Source: Cytobacillus sp. IB215665 (lineage in GTDB: Bacteria; Bacillota; Bacilli; Bacillales; SM2101). From it: DNA of 64,000 nucleotides. The DNA is taken from the NCBI RefSeq assembly GCF_033963835.1, contig NZ_JAXBME010000003.1, forward strand, positions 310,001 to 374,000, in the 5' to 3' direction. The notes below the pieces were generated by a model. That model was not told the DNA's origin and made no database searches. It saw only the letters and a list, made by a program, of their open reading frames with translations. Each line of letters starts with the position of its first letter. Positions within the stretch are counted from its first letter, which is position 1. Below are positions 45,346-55,457 of the stretch, in pieces. The position numbers and the translations under genes were made by a program.

Positions 45346-46236
45346 ATGAAAAAGCTGTTGGTAGGATTATTTGTTGTATTATTTATTGGAATAATCGGTT
45401 CAGTTGTTTCAATAAATGCCACAGGTGGCTTATCCTTTAATACTGTAGATTTACTTGAAAAAAAAGAAGTTAAGAATGAAGAGATCAAGAAAATAGACAT
45501 TGACTTCCCATCAACTAATATTGAGGTTCAGCCTTCTGACGATGATCGCTTTATCATTGAGGTGAATGGTAGAGTTAGTGAAAAACTGAAGGATAAATTT
45601 AAACTTAATGTAGAAGAACAAGGTGATTTGTTAAAGGTAGAATTTCAAGATCCTAACACATTTTTTAATATTGGCTTATCTATCGTGGATACTACTGTTT
45701 CAGTTTACTTGCCTACAAAGGTATATGAATCAGTAACAATAAATACAGCGTCAGGAAATATTGATGCTGAACAATTAAACACAAATCAATTGAACGTGTC
45801 AGCAGCATCAGGAAATATTAAAATGAAAGACATGCAAGCCGATAAAGTTTACACATCAACAGCATCGGGGAATATAACAGTAGATCATCAGCAAGCAATT
45901 ACTTCATCCTTTGAAGTAGCATCTGGTAATATGTATTTAACAAATGTAGTAGGTAATGTAACTGCACATAGTTCATCTGGAAATATTACTTTACACAATG
46001 AGGAATCTTCTGGTGATATTTCGGCTAATGCTTTAAGTGGTAATGTAAAAATTGAATACGAAAAAGCCCCATCATCAATATATATAAGTTTTAAAGCTAC
46101 TTCAGGTAATGGTAAAGTTGAATTAGATGGCATTAACTATGAAGAAAAATCTAATGACCGAATTATCGGAACCATTGGGTCTGGAGATCATGAAATAATT
46201 GTAGATATAACATCTGGTAATTTTAAACTTCAGTAA
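45346..46236 (+). CDS. DUF4097 beta-repeat membrane protein (LiaG-like)
   Basis: 296 residues from ATG 45346, behind AAGGAGGG; the open frame to 45301 has no site. One N-terminal membrane segment (about 2-24), then DUF4097 with repeating S(A)SGNI units (TASGNIDAEQ, AASGNIKMKD, TASGNITVDH, SSSGNITLHN) that form a beta-helix-like outside domain. In B. subtilis, LiaG of the cell-envelope stress operon has this architecture, but no lia genes are nearby. Function uncertain. Confidence 0.88.
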   Translation: MKKLLVGLFVVLFIGIIGSVVSINATGGLSFNTVDLLEKKEVKNEEIKKIDIDFPSTNIEVQPSDDDRFIIEVNGRVSEKLKDKFKLNVEEQGDLLKVEFQDPNTFFNIGLSIVDTTVSVYLPTKVYESVTINTASGNIDAEQLNTNQLNVSAASGNIKMKDMQADKVYTSTASGNITVDHQQAITSSFEVASGNMYLTNVVGNVTAHSSSGNITLHNEESSGDISANALSGNVKIEYEKAPSSIYISFKATSGNGKVELDGINYEEKSNDRIIGTIGSGDHEIIVDITSGNFKLQ

Positions 46237-46299
46237 TAGAGGTGAAGAGAAGTCAATATACTCGAATCCTTCATCCAACAATGATTAATGTTCTTAAGA

Positions 46300-46332
46300 A
46301 TAGGCTGCCATTCTAGTGGCCTATTTTTTGTG
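46300..46332 (+). terminator. Terminator of the DUF4097 gene
   Basis: AATAGGC and GCCTATT stem with a 13-nt loop, then TTTTTG. Confidence 0.75.
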
Positions 46333-46512
46333 ATTCACTGTCATGTTGTTTTTTGGTTCAAAAAACATGATTTAATCCTCACGTCATTTTGTGAAGATGC
46401 CATTACTTTTTATACGAAGAGGTAGATATGGCTTTACCCAACCTTAAGAGGATTCAAAGTAGAAAAGATACCACCAAAACTAGATGTAAAAGATGTAACC
46501 ATGATTCTATCT

Positions 46513-46549
46513 TAGTATGAAAAGCAACAACTTGCGTGAAAGTAGCCTT
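46513..46549 (-). repeat. Dispersed repeat, one end only (inverted)
   Basis: The reverse strand reads AGGCTACTTTCACGCAAGTT and GTTGCTTTTCATACTAAG, matching the left end of the family. The remainder is lost. Confidence 0.45.
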
Positions 46550-46615
46550 AACAACGAAGAAAAGGTATTATGACAAACTAAAATTTACACTCCAAACATA
46601 GCAGGTAGGATGTTA

Positions 46616-46913
46616 TTAAACTATTAGTTTCATATAATTAATTATTTGATCTTCTTGCAGTGTATCTGTGGCAACTTTATTCTTACCAACCTTAAGACAT
46701 TTTGTACATTCATGAACAATTTGATAGCCTTTCTTGTTAGAATAATCAAGCCCAATCGGTACCATTAGTCCAAAGCAATCACTTGCCCTATCACCTGGTT
46801 GTTGAATACAAACAGTTAGGACAATGATTTCTAAAACTACCATTAGTTAATGGTGTAACTTGTTCTCTACAATTTTCACACTGAAACGCTGTATTTTCTG
46901 ATTTTCTACTCAA
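46616..46913 (-). pseudogene. RNHCP-domain protein, frameshifted
   Basis: Start TTG 46913 lies seven bases after GGAGGT. The first frame reads FQCENCREQVTPL and SFRNHCPNCLYS, the family's namesake RNHCP motif, and then meets TGA. A second frame continues PGDRASDCFGLMVPIGLDYS and YQIVHECTKCLKVGKNK. About five codons of the KHVD region appear deleted, shifting the frame. The domain binds zinc; its biological role is unknown. Confidence 0.8.
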
Positions 46914-47480
46914 GTGCTCTACCTCCAAGATTAAATTATTTAACCTATGGAGGCAGGGTTCCGTTTTGTTTTTACTACTGATGTAGCTTCAGGCTTTCTA
47001 AGCGACTTGACCAATTCACCGCCAAACTCTATTCAGCGATTACTTCTAGTTCCAACTTCAATTTAGCATATTTCATCTAAATATCCGGACCACGATTGAT
47101 TTTGTTTATTTGTATCAACCACTGTAAGACGGACATCTCCACCTTCCATTAGTAGGTGTTCTACTTAGATCACTGACTTAGGCATTCGTCCCCTGTATAG
47201 CACTTTTGGATACTTTAAAATAACTCAACAATGTATCACTCCATTTAGTCGCTATGTTTGGAGTATTCATTGGAATTATAACATAAGTTAAATTTTATGT
47301 TCATATATAATAGTACCACCATGAACTATAAATATAGATCTCATCTCTCAACATATCCTCCCTACCCTTAATTTCTTTCCGCCAAATGACCTATCTTTTC
47401 TATATTAAATAAATTCAGTATAATAACATTCACCCCTCTAGAATAGTTAGAAAAGTGAATGTTTAAGTTTTATATAATGT
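46914..47480. other. Gap with a decayed coding fragment
   Basis: On the minus strand 47185-47063 reads MPKSVI, a stop, then VEHLLMEGGDVRLTVVDTNK and QSWSGYLDEIC, stop. This looks like a short relic of a protein I cannot identify. Nothing else is recognised. Confidence 0.35.
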
Positions 47481-47912
47481 TTACGCTGATACTGTCTTTT
47501 CCTTCGATTCTGAGACAGTAAATTTATAAACAATTGCTACCACTACTGAGAAGAATAGATGTGTCATTAGGTTCATAAGTTGATCAGGAGTAAATGCATT
47601 TACTATATTTGTCCCCATTCCCATCATTAATGGCATAATGACTAATGGACCTAAAATCCATATACCAATTGTAAAGAGCACAGTAAGTAGCCAAATTTTT
47701 TTTACAATTATAGCTAACCCCCCAAACGATACACCAAAAATTACACTAATAAGCAAATGAATGACCCAGCCTACAGCTAGACTGTCACTACCTACCATTG
47801 ATGCAATCATTGGCAATTTCCCCATTAGTTGCATTACGATTCCGAATGCAATCCCTCCGGCGATACCGCCAATGCTTCCTGCAATTAAAGCTTTTTGTAA
47901 AGGCAACTTCAT
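47481..47912 (-). CDS. Four-helix membrane protein of unknown function
   Basis: 143 residues. Four hydrophobic segments (about 9-30, 45-70, 73-98, 115-132) with Gly-rich first helix AGSIGGIAGGIAFGIVMQLM; charged tail KFTVSESKEKTVSA. No family recognised; it resembles uncharacterised membrane proteins of bacilli. ATG at 47912 lies behind TAGGAGGG. Monocistronic. Confidence 0.75.
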   Translation of the reverse strand: MKLPLQKALIAGSIGGIAGGIAFGIVMQLMGKLPMIASMVGSDSLAVGWVIHLLISVIFGVSFGGLAIIVKKIWLLTVLFTIGIWILGPLVIMPLMMGMGTNIVNAFTPDQLMNLMTHLFFSVVVAIVYKFTVSESKEKTVSA

Positions 47913-48143
47913 ATCAAATCCCTCCTAAAATTTTTTACATAATCATTATTAAAACTACAGCTGCAATAATAAGTAATTCTTTATATAGCATACCTGTATT
48001 TAAAGAAATAAAATGTAATCCAGCCTGCATTTTTCTGATTATTCTTAAAATAACTAGAGATATTTAATTTGCTGTAATAAAGAGATAAATAGCTAGAATC
48101 TATTCACAACACTCAAACATAAATGTTTTTTCATTAAAAACAC

Positions 48144-48178
48144 ATCTAGCGCATTTCAATCGCTGAAACGCACTAGAT
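48144..48178 (-). terminator. Terminator of the phosphotransferase gene
   Basis: ATCTAG.GC.TTTC pairs with GAAA.GC.CTAGAT; the minus strand continues GTGTTTTTAATG. It lies 120 bp beyond the 3' end of the gene, so a second site may exist. Confidence 0.6.
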
Positions 48179-48296
48179 CGTGGAAGGTTCTATGTGTTTT
48201 TTAGTTGATAGTGTTGAAAAACAACTACATCATGATTTACGAATATATTACAAAGACCCAGCAAAATATGTAATGCTAATTAAAAAATTAAAACTA

Positions 48297-49271
48297 TTAA
48301 ATAGAGAAACCCCTGAAATACTCCAACTTTTTATTAATGTAACCATCACCTGTATCAATACTTCCCACAATATGAAGATCATGTAGGCATAAGCCCATTA
48401 ACCATAGTTGCCTAATTCCAACAAACACCGGGATTGCATCTAAATCATGCTGGCTTAGCGGTCTTACAGAAGTGTATCCTTGAATAAAAGCATCCCACAA
48501 ATTATTTAACAATTTATTGTCACCTTTTGTGTGAATCTGACGTGCAAGTCTAAATTCTGCTATATCGTATGATCTCCATCCATATCCACAAAGGTCAAAA
48601 TCGTAGTGTGTATAAGAAAAATCTTCTTTAAAGCTAATGTTTGTGTTCCCATGTAAATCACCGTGACAAATACCCCAATCAAGCCCATTACCTTCAAGCT
48701 CCTGGACACTAGCTTTTAATTTACTAGAAATTTCCTCAATAAAAGTATAATCCTCTATTCGGTGTAACATGGAATTCTTTATTATTTTCAATGGGTTATC
48801 AATAAGATAGGTTAAATTTAGTTCGAAGCGTTTCTCTGTTGTAGTAAATTTTTCAGATTTCATATGCAGTTCTGCTACGGATTGTCCAAATAAGGAACTT
48901 ATTTTTTCATTGTCAATAGGTTTTTCCTCACCCTCTGCAAAGCTAAACAATACTCCGAAACGATTTCCTTCTGGAGCGTTTAGTCTATTAATGAATTCTC
49001 CATCCTTTCTAGTAATTGGGTAAGAAACAGGTATTCCTTCACTTTTTAAATGAATTACTAGATCTAATTCAAAGGCAATCTCTTCTTTGGTAGTCCTCCA
49101 ATCATTTCTGTACACTCGAAATACATACTTAGAATCTGCTGTATGTACGACATAAGTATCATTCATACCCCTTAAAAAAAAGTTCACTTTCAACGGAGTT
49201 ACTTCGTACATCACAGAAATGTACTTTTTTAATTCATTTTCACAAAGTGTAGAATAAGTTACAGGAAACAT
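48297..49271 (-). CDS. APH-family phosphotransferase (YerI/HomSerK-like)
   Basis: 324 residues from ATG 49271; the alternative ATG 49283 directly touches the AAAGGT site. Kinase-like fold with YVFRVYRND (Lys replaced by Arg in the ATP site), catalytic WGICHGDLHGNTN (D in HGD) and YTHYDFDLCGYGW (metal-binding DFD). It fits the phosphotransferase family that includes stress kinase SrkA/YihE and B. subtilis YerI. Substrate unknown. Confidence 0.85.
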   Translation of the reverse strand: MFPVTYSTLCENELKKYISVMYEVTPLKVNFFLRGMNDTYVVHTADSKYVFRVYRNDWRTTKEEIAFELDLVIHLKSEGIPVSYPITRKDGEFINRLNAPEGNRFGVLFSFAEGEEKPIDNEKISSLFGQSVAELHMKSEKFTTTEKRFELNLTYLIDNPLKIIKNSMLHRIEDYTFIEEISSKLKASVQELEGNGLDWGICHGDLHGNTNISFKEDFSYTHYDFDLCGYGWRSYDIAEFRLARQIHTKGDNKLLNNLWDAFIQGYTSVRPLSQHDLDAIPVFVGIRQLWLMGLCLHDLHIVGSIDTGDGYINKKLEYFRGFSI

Positions 49272-49356
49272 TATGCAAACCATACCTTTCTATAAAACCT
49301 AATTGTTTCACCATACATTCACGTACTACATAAATGCAATATGTATATTTTTCAAT

Positions 49357-49459
49357 GGCTGTTTTCACATTGATTGTTGCTTTGGTATCCTTTCGCCTTT
49401 CAAAACGGTGAGAATCCCATTAAACTACGTCAATATGTTTTTATATAGCAACGAGAGCC
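49357..49459 (+). repeat. Dispersed intergenic repeat, copy 11 (short form)
   Basis: GGCTGTTTTCACATTGATTG at the left and TAGCAACGAGAGCC at the right enclose a middle unlike the other copies. The ends extend as AATGGCT...AGCCATT, a longer inverted repeat. Confidence 0.6.
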
Positions 49460-49532
49460 ATTTATTAACATTAATGATAATCGTTTAAAGTGGTGATATA
49501 TATACCAAAAACGATCTAGCAGTATTGTCACC

Positions 49533-49575
49533 ATAAAAAAACACTGATCGTATTTATATAAAATACAATCAGTGC
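49533..49575 (-). terminator. Terminator of the CD3324-family gene
   Basis: CACTGAT.GTATTT pairs with AAATAC.ATCAGTG; the minus strand continues TTTTTTTATGG. Confidence 0.8.
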
Positions 49576-49583
49576 TGTCATTA

Positions 49584-49850
49584 CTATTTATTTGAATATA
49601 CTATTTTTTTGATAGTTGCTTGTGAAAGAAAAAATTCATCTGCTAATTGATCAATGGACTTCCCATTGTTAAATTCACTTTTAAGTAAACTGTTCCTATC
49701 ATTAATTGCCTTTCTTCCACCAGAACATGCTCCCCATTTCTGATAATTTTTTTTGGATTTTGGAACATATATCGTTTCACCTTGTACATATTTTTGAAGC
49801 TCTCTAAGTAGTTCCTTAGGAATTTTTTCTCTTATTGTAGATTTACTCAT
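49584..49850 (-). CDS. CD3324-family small HTH protein
   Basis: 88 residues. KIPKELLRELQKYVQGETIY, YVPKSKKNYQKWGACSGGRK and SIDQLADEFFLSQATIKKIV match the CD3324 family of Firmicutes, which ends in a helix-turn-helix like that of Mor/phage regulators. Likely a small DNA-binding protein. ATG at 49850 lies behind AGGGG. Alone in its unit. Confidence 0.8.
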   Translation of the reverse strand: MSKSTIREKIPKELLRELQKYVQGETIYVPKSKKNYQKWGACSGGRKAINDRNSLLKSEFNNGKSIDQLADEFFLSQATIKKIVYSNK

Positions 49851-49940
49851 TTCTGCCGCCCCTTATTTATCAAATATGATAAGGTGCAAAACCAACCATG
49901 TCAGAAATGGCATCCTCTAACTAAGACGATTTGATATATC

Positions 49941-49986
49941 ACCTTATGCAAAGTATCGCCTTCAGACACTAGGCTTTGCATAAGGT
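49941..49986. other. Perfect 13-bp hairpin in a long gap
   Basis: ACCTTATGCAAAG pairs with CTTTGCATAAGGT with a 20-nt loop. A related ATAAGGTGCAAA lies at 49879. No T tract. The rest of the gap 49851-50489 holds repeat copy 12 and no gene. Confidence 0.5.
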
Positions 49987-50125
49987 TCTCAGATCATTTA
50001 CAAACCAAAGAGTACTTTTCATTCACAATACCTCCATTCTACATAAAACTTTTTTCTATACAAATTTCTAGATAATATATAAAACTAATTATGCCACAAA
50101 TGATAAAAAAGGACACTTTTCAAGT

Positions 50126-50289
50126 GGCTGTTTACGTATAGAATGTTGTTTTTCGTACAAAAAATAAACACGTATAGAACTAGCTTTCAGGGTATCTTTT
50201 CTTCTCTAAAGACTATAAAAAATCATACTATACACATATTAGTGACTCAAATTCAAGTAAAAAAAAGCACCAAAGTTTACGATAAGAGC
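50126..50289 (+). repeat. Dispersed intergenic repeat, copy 12, with flanking direct repeats
   Basis: GGCTGTTTACGTATAGAATG to AAAGTTTACGATAAGAGC, 164 bp. CTTTTCAAGT occurs at both borders (50116-50125 and 50289-50298), like a target duplication, although the second copy overlaps the element's terminal CT. Confidence 0.7.
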
Positions 50290-50489
50290 TTTTCAAGTTT
50301 ATTATCAATAGAGCAGGTTTAATGGAGTACCTACGTCATTTCTTAAGCTTATTCCAACCACTGTCTCCGACTTAATAATTGTTCCTTGATGTGTCAGTCA
50401 TCTAAGGAACAACTTCTGCTAGTCTTTTCTCAACAGAAATAGTTCCCTTTTGCATTAAAGGTAGTAAGTTCCCATATGTTACATTCTTT

Positions 50490-50750
50490 TCAGACTAACT
50501 TATCATCATCACCTTTTTCTACTTCTTCAATAAACATATTATACTGGGTTGAATTTGACATGTTTCTTTGTGTGACTTGTTCATGATAATTCCAATCTTC
50601 ATCAATAAAAGAAATATCATCAATTTTGCCTCTGAAAATATTCACTTTATCCGCCTCAGCTAATTTCTCAAGTGCTTCTTCCTCTGATTCTGCGTTAACT
50701 TCAACCTTTAAAACAGCAATGTACGGCAATTCAATGTAATATTTTTTCAT
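50490..50750 (-). CDS. Hypothetical small acidic protein
   Basis: 86 residues: KKYYIELPYIAVLKVEVNAE, EEEALEKLAEADKVNIFRGK, IDDISFIDEDWNYHE and an acidic tail. The first half resembles an alpha/beta repeat found in small phage-type or housekeeping proteins of unknown role. ATG behind AGGAGGAAG supports expression. No partners nearby. Confidence 0.7.
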   Translation of the reverse strand: MKKYYIELPYIAVLKVEVNAESEEEALEKLAEADKVNIFRGKIDDISFIDEDWNYHEQVTQRNMSNSTQYNMFIEEVEKGDDDKLV

Positions 50751-51836
50751 ATTGTTAACTTCCTCCTATTATTTAGTTAACTTTGTAAATACATAAAAGT
50801 AACACCAAATTAAATCACTAATTGTTTTATGGTTCTAAAATCTACGGCATTTATTAGATATCGACGACTCTCCCTTCAAGCTTATTAGATTTTTTCATTT
50901 CCATGATGTGGATATATTATATATAAAGTCTAGAACCTTTAGCTAGTAGCAACCTCCTATGGATGTTTATAATAAAATCAGCAAAGTACCTGTATAGTGA
51001 AAATAATGAAAAAAATTACTTAATTAAGCATTAAAATGAAGCTTTACATGCTTGTAGATAGTATATATAATAAGGACATTCAAAATATGAGGTACTTTTA
51101 CTTTTAAAAAGAACATATACTAGATACGTTTCTCCGCAAACGTTTAAGTAACCCCAAAATTATTTATTTTGGGGTTGTATTATTTTTACTCTCTTTTTCA
51201 TCATTTAGTCGGTAAAACCGCTTACTTATGTATGACATGATCTATTTTATCGTTATTAATATTAGGTGATTCGAATGGGTGTTGTTGATTCATAAAGGCT
51301 GTGGTTTAACTTCTTAATTCTACTTTATTTTCCTTATGTGTTAAAACAATAATTATGTGGATCTAACCATAAAATAAACTCTTCTGATTCTTTTTCCTTC
51401 AAAGAATTCACACTCGATTTTTCAAGAATTTACTATGGAGAGAATGACGTTTTTCAAAATTATTTTGATGGATATATCAGGAACTACACACAATTAATAG
51501 TACAATAACCCTCCAAATAATAAAGCCGTTTTAAACTTCTTGATCTATTATATTAACTAATGTAGCCTTATAATATTTGTAACTATAGCCAAACTCAATT
51601 GACCTAGCCTTTATGTACTTTAATATCATAATTACTCTAACTAAATTTCCATGCTAATTATCTTTATTGTTAATTAATATGAATAGCTATTACACAAGTG
51701 AACAGTTAACATTTCTCTTGGTAAAAAAAGCGCATTTCTGTTTTACTACAGAAATGCGCCTTTTTATTATATAGGATTATATTCAGCCTAATATGTAGAC
51801 TGTTTGTTTTACAATTACATAGTGAGATCTACAAGC
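50751..51836. other. 1.1-kb gap with two hairpins and a possible gene relic
   Basis: AACCCCAAAAT...ATTTTGGGGTT (51150-51177) and GCGCATTTCTGT...ACAGAAATGCGC (51729-51759) are terminator-like. Around 51355-51508 the plus strand carries a stop-terminated fragment, SFKEFTLDFSRIYYGENDVF and QNYFDGYIRNYTQLIVQ, without a start codon; family not recognised. No intact gene is visible. Confidence 0.45.
51725..51764 (-). terminator. Terminator of the GNAT gene at 51837
   Basis: GCGCATTTCTGT and ACAGAAATGCGC, 12-bp stem with loop TTTACT, A-rich and T-rich on either side. Confidence 0.85.
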
Positions 51837-52610
51837 TTATTTTTTATAATTAATATAATACGTATCATATGACTCTTTCAAAATGTAACCAAGTTTTTGT
51901 GCTAAATTAACTGATTCAATGTTAGCTGCATCCCAACTAGGATACACCCCGTTGTCAAGACAATCTAAAATCAATGCAGATGCTGCTATTGATGCTAAGC
52001 CTTTTCTTCTATGCAAAGGATGTGTAGCAACTTCAATTTCAATTCCATGATCGTAAATACTATATGATGATGCCCCACATACAACTTGTCCATTATATAA
52101 AAGTGCATATCCTACACCTCTATTAATAAAATCATCTATCGAATCAAACTGACTTGTAAAATCCTCTGAAATTTCATGCAGGGATGGTTCTTTTGCCAAT
52201 GTTGAATTTATTTTTTGTAATCTATATCCTTCTGGTAATTTTGATATAAAACCATGTATGTGACTCCGATTTAGATCTTCAGGATTTTTGTTGAATTTAT
52301 ATCGTTGAAATTTGTTCAAAACTCCTTTATGAACAGTCTCTATACGATTTTTCCATTCATCATTATTTACGATCACATATATATGTTCAGGAAGGTTGTG
52401 AAGTAACTCCTCAGCTCCCTTTGAATATGGGTTACCCGCATAGTATACAAAAATACCGACCATAATTTGTGCAGTAGTTGGGTTCTCAAGGTCATCAACC
52501 CAAACAGTTCCCATATGACCTTGAAGACATGAAAGAACCATGGTACTATCCATATCTTTAAACATAGGAAACAACTTTTCTCTTACATTGACACCTGCTT
52601 CATGAATCAT
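51837..52610 (-). CDS. GNAT-family acetyltransferase (GNAT_acetyltran type)
   Basis: 257 residues. The N-terminal half resembles the extra domain of the PF12746 group (QGHMGTVWVDDLENPTTAQI); the C-terminal half holds the acetyl-CoA site IEIEVATHPLHRRKGLASIA and NIESVNLAQKLGYILKESYD. The enzyme acetylates an unknown small amine. ATG at 52610 follows GAAGGAA. Single-gene unit. Confidence 0.85.
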   Translation of the reverse strand: MIHEAGVNVREKLFPMFKDMDSTMVLSCLQGHMGTVWVDDLENPTTAQIMVGIFVYYAGNPYSKGAEELLHNLPEHIYVIVNNDEWKNRIETVHKGVLNKFQRYKFNKNPEDLNRSHIHGFISKLPEGYRLQKINSTLAKEPSLHEISEDFTSQFDSIDDFINRGVGYALLYNGQVVCGASSYSIYDHGIEIEVATHPLHRRKGLASIAASALILDCLDNGVYPSWDAANIESVNLAQKLGYILKESYDTYYINYKK

Positions 52611-53484
52611 TAAAATTCCTTCTTTCCTAATATTATTTCATCAAAAAATTTATCGACAAATCAGTCCTATAATTTTTCTAGACTAGATTAGAAGTCTTGA
52701 ATTCGCCACTCGTATTAAATTCTTGAATGTATTTTCCATCTTCAAAATGCTATCTTCTAATTTTAAACAGTAAGCATGGAAGTTACGATTAGCCCAATAC
52801 TTCGCTAAATTAAAAGGTATATAAGTACCATCTTGTTTTAAGATTATAGTAGAAATATATTTACTAAACTCATATATGTAAAACTACATTAAGCTATGTA
52901 ATATATTCTCTTCCTTTGGCTATTCTTTTTGTAAAGTAAGCATTATATCAACTCCTACACAAAAATCTTGGTATTCTTTTCGTCCAATCTTATATTCACA
53001 ATACGTCCACATACAACGATTCTAATATAAATTATTAGACTAACTTTTGTGAGGAATAACAGGAAATTAAATTATAAGAATTTATCATTCAAAAATAAAA
53101 AGCCACAGGGTTATATAAATTAACCTTGTGACTCACATTACGTTCTTTATCGAAAACATACTTACACCATGCCCTTTTCATGGAGGCTTAATTTCTAAAT
53201 CCGCATGAGTGAGAGGCAATACATTTAATTCCCAAGGTTATCCTCATTAAATTAGTCATTGTTCACTCTCACTCCTTTCCATAATAAGAAAACTATACCA
53301 AACATTCTTGTGTAAATCAATAGCTTAAGCCATCATCACTTTACTACTACTTTTTACAATAAAACACCCTTTTCACACGGTAAGTTGTATTTTCAAACAG
53401 TTTACGTATAGAACCTTAAAAAACAGCCTTCTTATGAAGGCTGTTTCATCTATATGTTTATCTGTGAGGATAGCTATTTATTAA
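52611..53484. other. Gap with a gene fragment and hairpins
   Basis: On the minus strand 52885-52683 reads GTYIPFNLAKYWANRNFHAY and CLKLEDSILKMENTFKNLIR to a stop, without start codon; unidentified. CCACAGGGTTA/TAACCTTGTG at 53103-53130 is a hairpin. A fragment CAGTTTACGTATAGAAC at 53399 may be a scrap of the dispersed repeat. Confidence 0.35.
53422..53450 (-). terminator. Terminator of the S9 peptidase gene
   Basis: AAACAGCCTTC and GAAGGCTGTTT form an 11-bp stem; the minus strand continues TTTTAAGG. Confidence 0.75.
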
Positions 53485-55457
53485 TCATAAAAGCCTAAAA
53501 TCTTTCATACTTTCACCTAGAATATAGTGGGAAAACCACATCAAATTTTGCTTCATAATAGCCATGTGAATTCCAGGCTGGTCAGAACTATATGCCATTC
53601 CTTTAAATATAATTAACTCTGTATCAACTTCCATCTCCCTTAGCCCTTGATATAGTTCATATGCATTTGGTGTTGGAACTCTTTCATCCATTTCACCATG
53701 TTGGATCAAAGTGGGAGTACAGGCTGATTTAGTATATGTCATTGGTGATGCTTTAATATAAATCTCTGGATCATTCCATGGATTACTTCCTAAATACATC
53801 CTACAAAAATAAGGTATATCTGTATTTACATATTGAGTATTCCAGTTCGTAATTCCACCTCCAACTGATTAGCTTTAAATCTACTACTAAATGTGGAACA
53901 GAAAGCTGATATATATCCCCCGTTGCTCCATCCCATAACTCCTACTTTATCTTTATCTACAATCCCTTTGTCAATAAGTGTATCCACCCCAGATATAACA
54001 TCTTCGTAGTCACCAATTCCCAATTTTCTATAGTTTGCTTTTAAGAATTCATTACCATAACCAGAACTTCCCCTGTAGTTCGGTTCTAAAACTATAAAAC
54101 CTTTTTCGATAAACTGTTCAATAGGATATTTCTCATTAAAACAGTCTGAAAATATTGGAAATGATGCCCAAGCCGGACCTCCATGGATTACCACTAACAA
54201 GGGATATTTTTTATTTGCGTCAAACTCTACTGGGGTTGATAAAACTCCCTCTATCTCCAGACCATCACTACTTCGCCATGAGATTACTTCCCTGTTACTT
54301 TTAAGCTTTCCTTTGAAAAAGCTATTTTCATTCGTTATTTTTTTATTGTCTAAATAAATTTCAAAGTTTTCATTTGTAATAGCCTTATTATATGATATAT
54401 GATTTCCATCTCTTGTTATAGAAGCTTCCATTATAAAACTATCTACTTTTTCGCTTAACATTTCCACAGTGCCATTGTCAGATAACAACCCAATAAGATA
54501 ATTAGTTCTATCTTGCCATCTAATTAAAATTCCTTTAGCTGTCCACCGTAATGGAATAACAGTACTATCATTATCTGTTAAAGGTTGAATTAGCTCCCCA
54601 GTATTAATATCATATATCTCTATTGTACTATCTTGTATGTGGGTCTTATAGTAATCCTTCTCTCTTATGCTTGCTGAGTAACAAATTTTGCTGCCATCAG
54701 GAGAAAAGCAAATACTCCCTCTCAATAACTTATCTATATTCATCTTTTGTAGCTCTCTAGGTTTAATATCTAGTATATATAGATCTCCATCTATAAAATC
54801 TCCCAAATTTGGGCTTGGTGTAGTCATTAAAACTGCCTTTTTCCCATCATTTGAAATATCAAACTCATGGATATGAAAATCCTTACCATCAGTTAGTTGA
54901 TAAACAACACTATTGTTGAGTTCATCTTTATCATTTTGAATCTCTTTTTCTATTTCAATGTAATATAAACAATTATTCTGGTATTCCTTACCTATATGTT
55001 GGAAATCTCCATATAGTTCCTTACGTTTCTTGATAGATTCACATTCTTCTGAATGTGCAACATAATAAAAACCCTTGCCAGTAGGCTCCCATTTGAATTT
55101 ATTAACCCCTTCTTTCTCATCAGTTATTTGAAATTCACTATTACCATCTATTGACTTAACAAATATCTGGTTTTTCTTATTATCCCCTTCACCTACGAGG
55201 CTAAGGTATGCGATATATCTAGAATTTGGAGACCACAATGGGGATGTACTATCTATATCACTAGTTGTTAATGGATAACACTGCCCCTTATCTTTTTCAT
55301 ATATCCATATATGATTCCTATAATTATTGTCCTTCCAGTTAGTTGTCTTCTTGACAAATGCTACGTTTTTACCATCATCACTTAAGTTAGTACCTGATAT
55401 GGTTGGTAATGAAATAATCTCTTCTATACTTAGATATGTTTTTTCATTAATATTCAT
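53485..55457 (-). pseudogene. S9 prolyl-oligopeptidase-family peptidase, frameshifted
   Basis: Two frames together make one protein of about 655 residues. The first (55457-53826) has a seven-bladed propeller and most of the hydrolase, with the nucleophile in GVMGWSNGGYISA, and ends in an unrelated tail after SSRFKA. The second frame resumes with SVGGGITNWNTQYVNTD, then MDERVPTPNAYELYQ (Asp) and QPGIHMAIMKQN (His). The switch point is near 53870 and is consistent with loss of one base. All triad residues exist, so the damage is recent or a sequencing error. Such enzymes cleave small peptides or acyl-aminoacyl bonds. ATG behind AGGGGA. Confidence 0.85.

Noticed and set aside
47938-48064. Short minus-strand hydrophobic frame ahead of the four-helix protein
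   Set aside because: A possible 31-residue product from an internal ATG has no ribosome binding site.
48180-48386. 68-codon plus-strand ORF
   Set aside because: Weak ribosome binding site, overlaps the 3' end of the phosphotransferase gene on the other strand, and no recognised domain.
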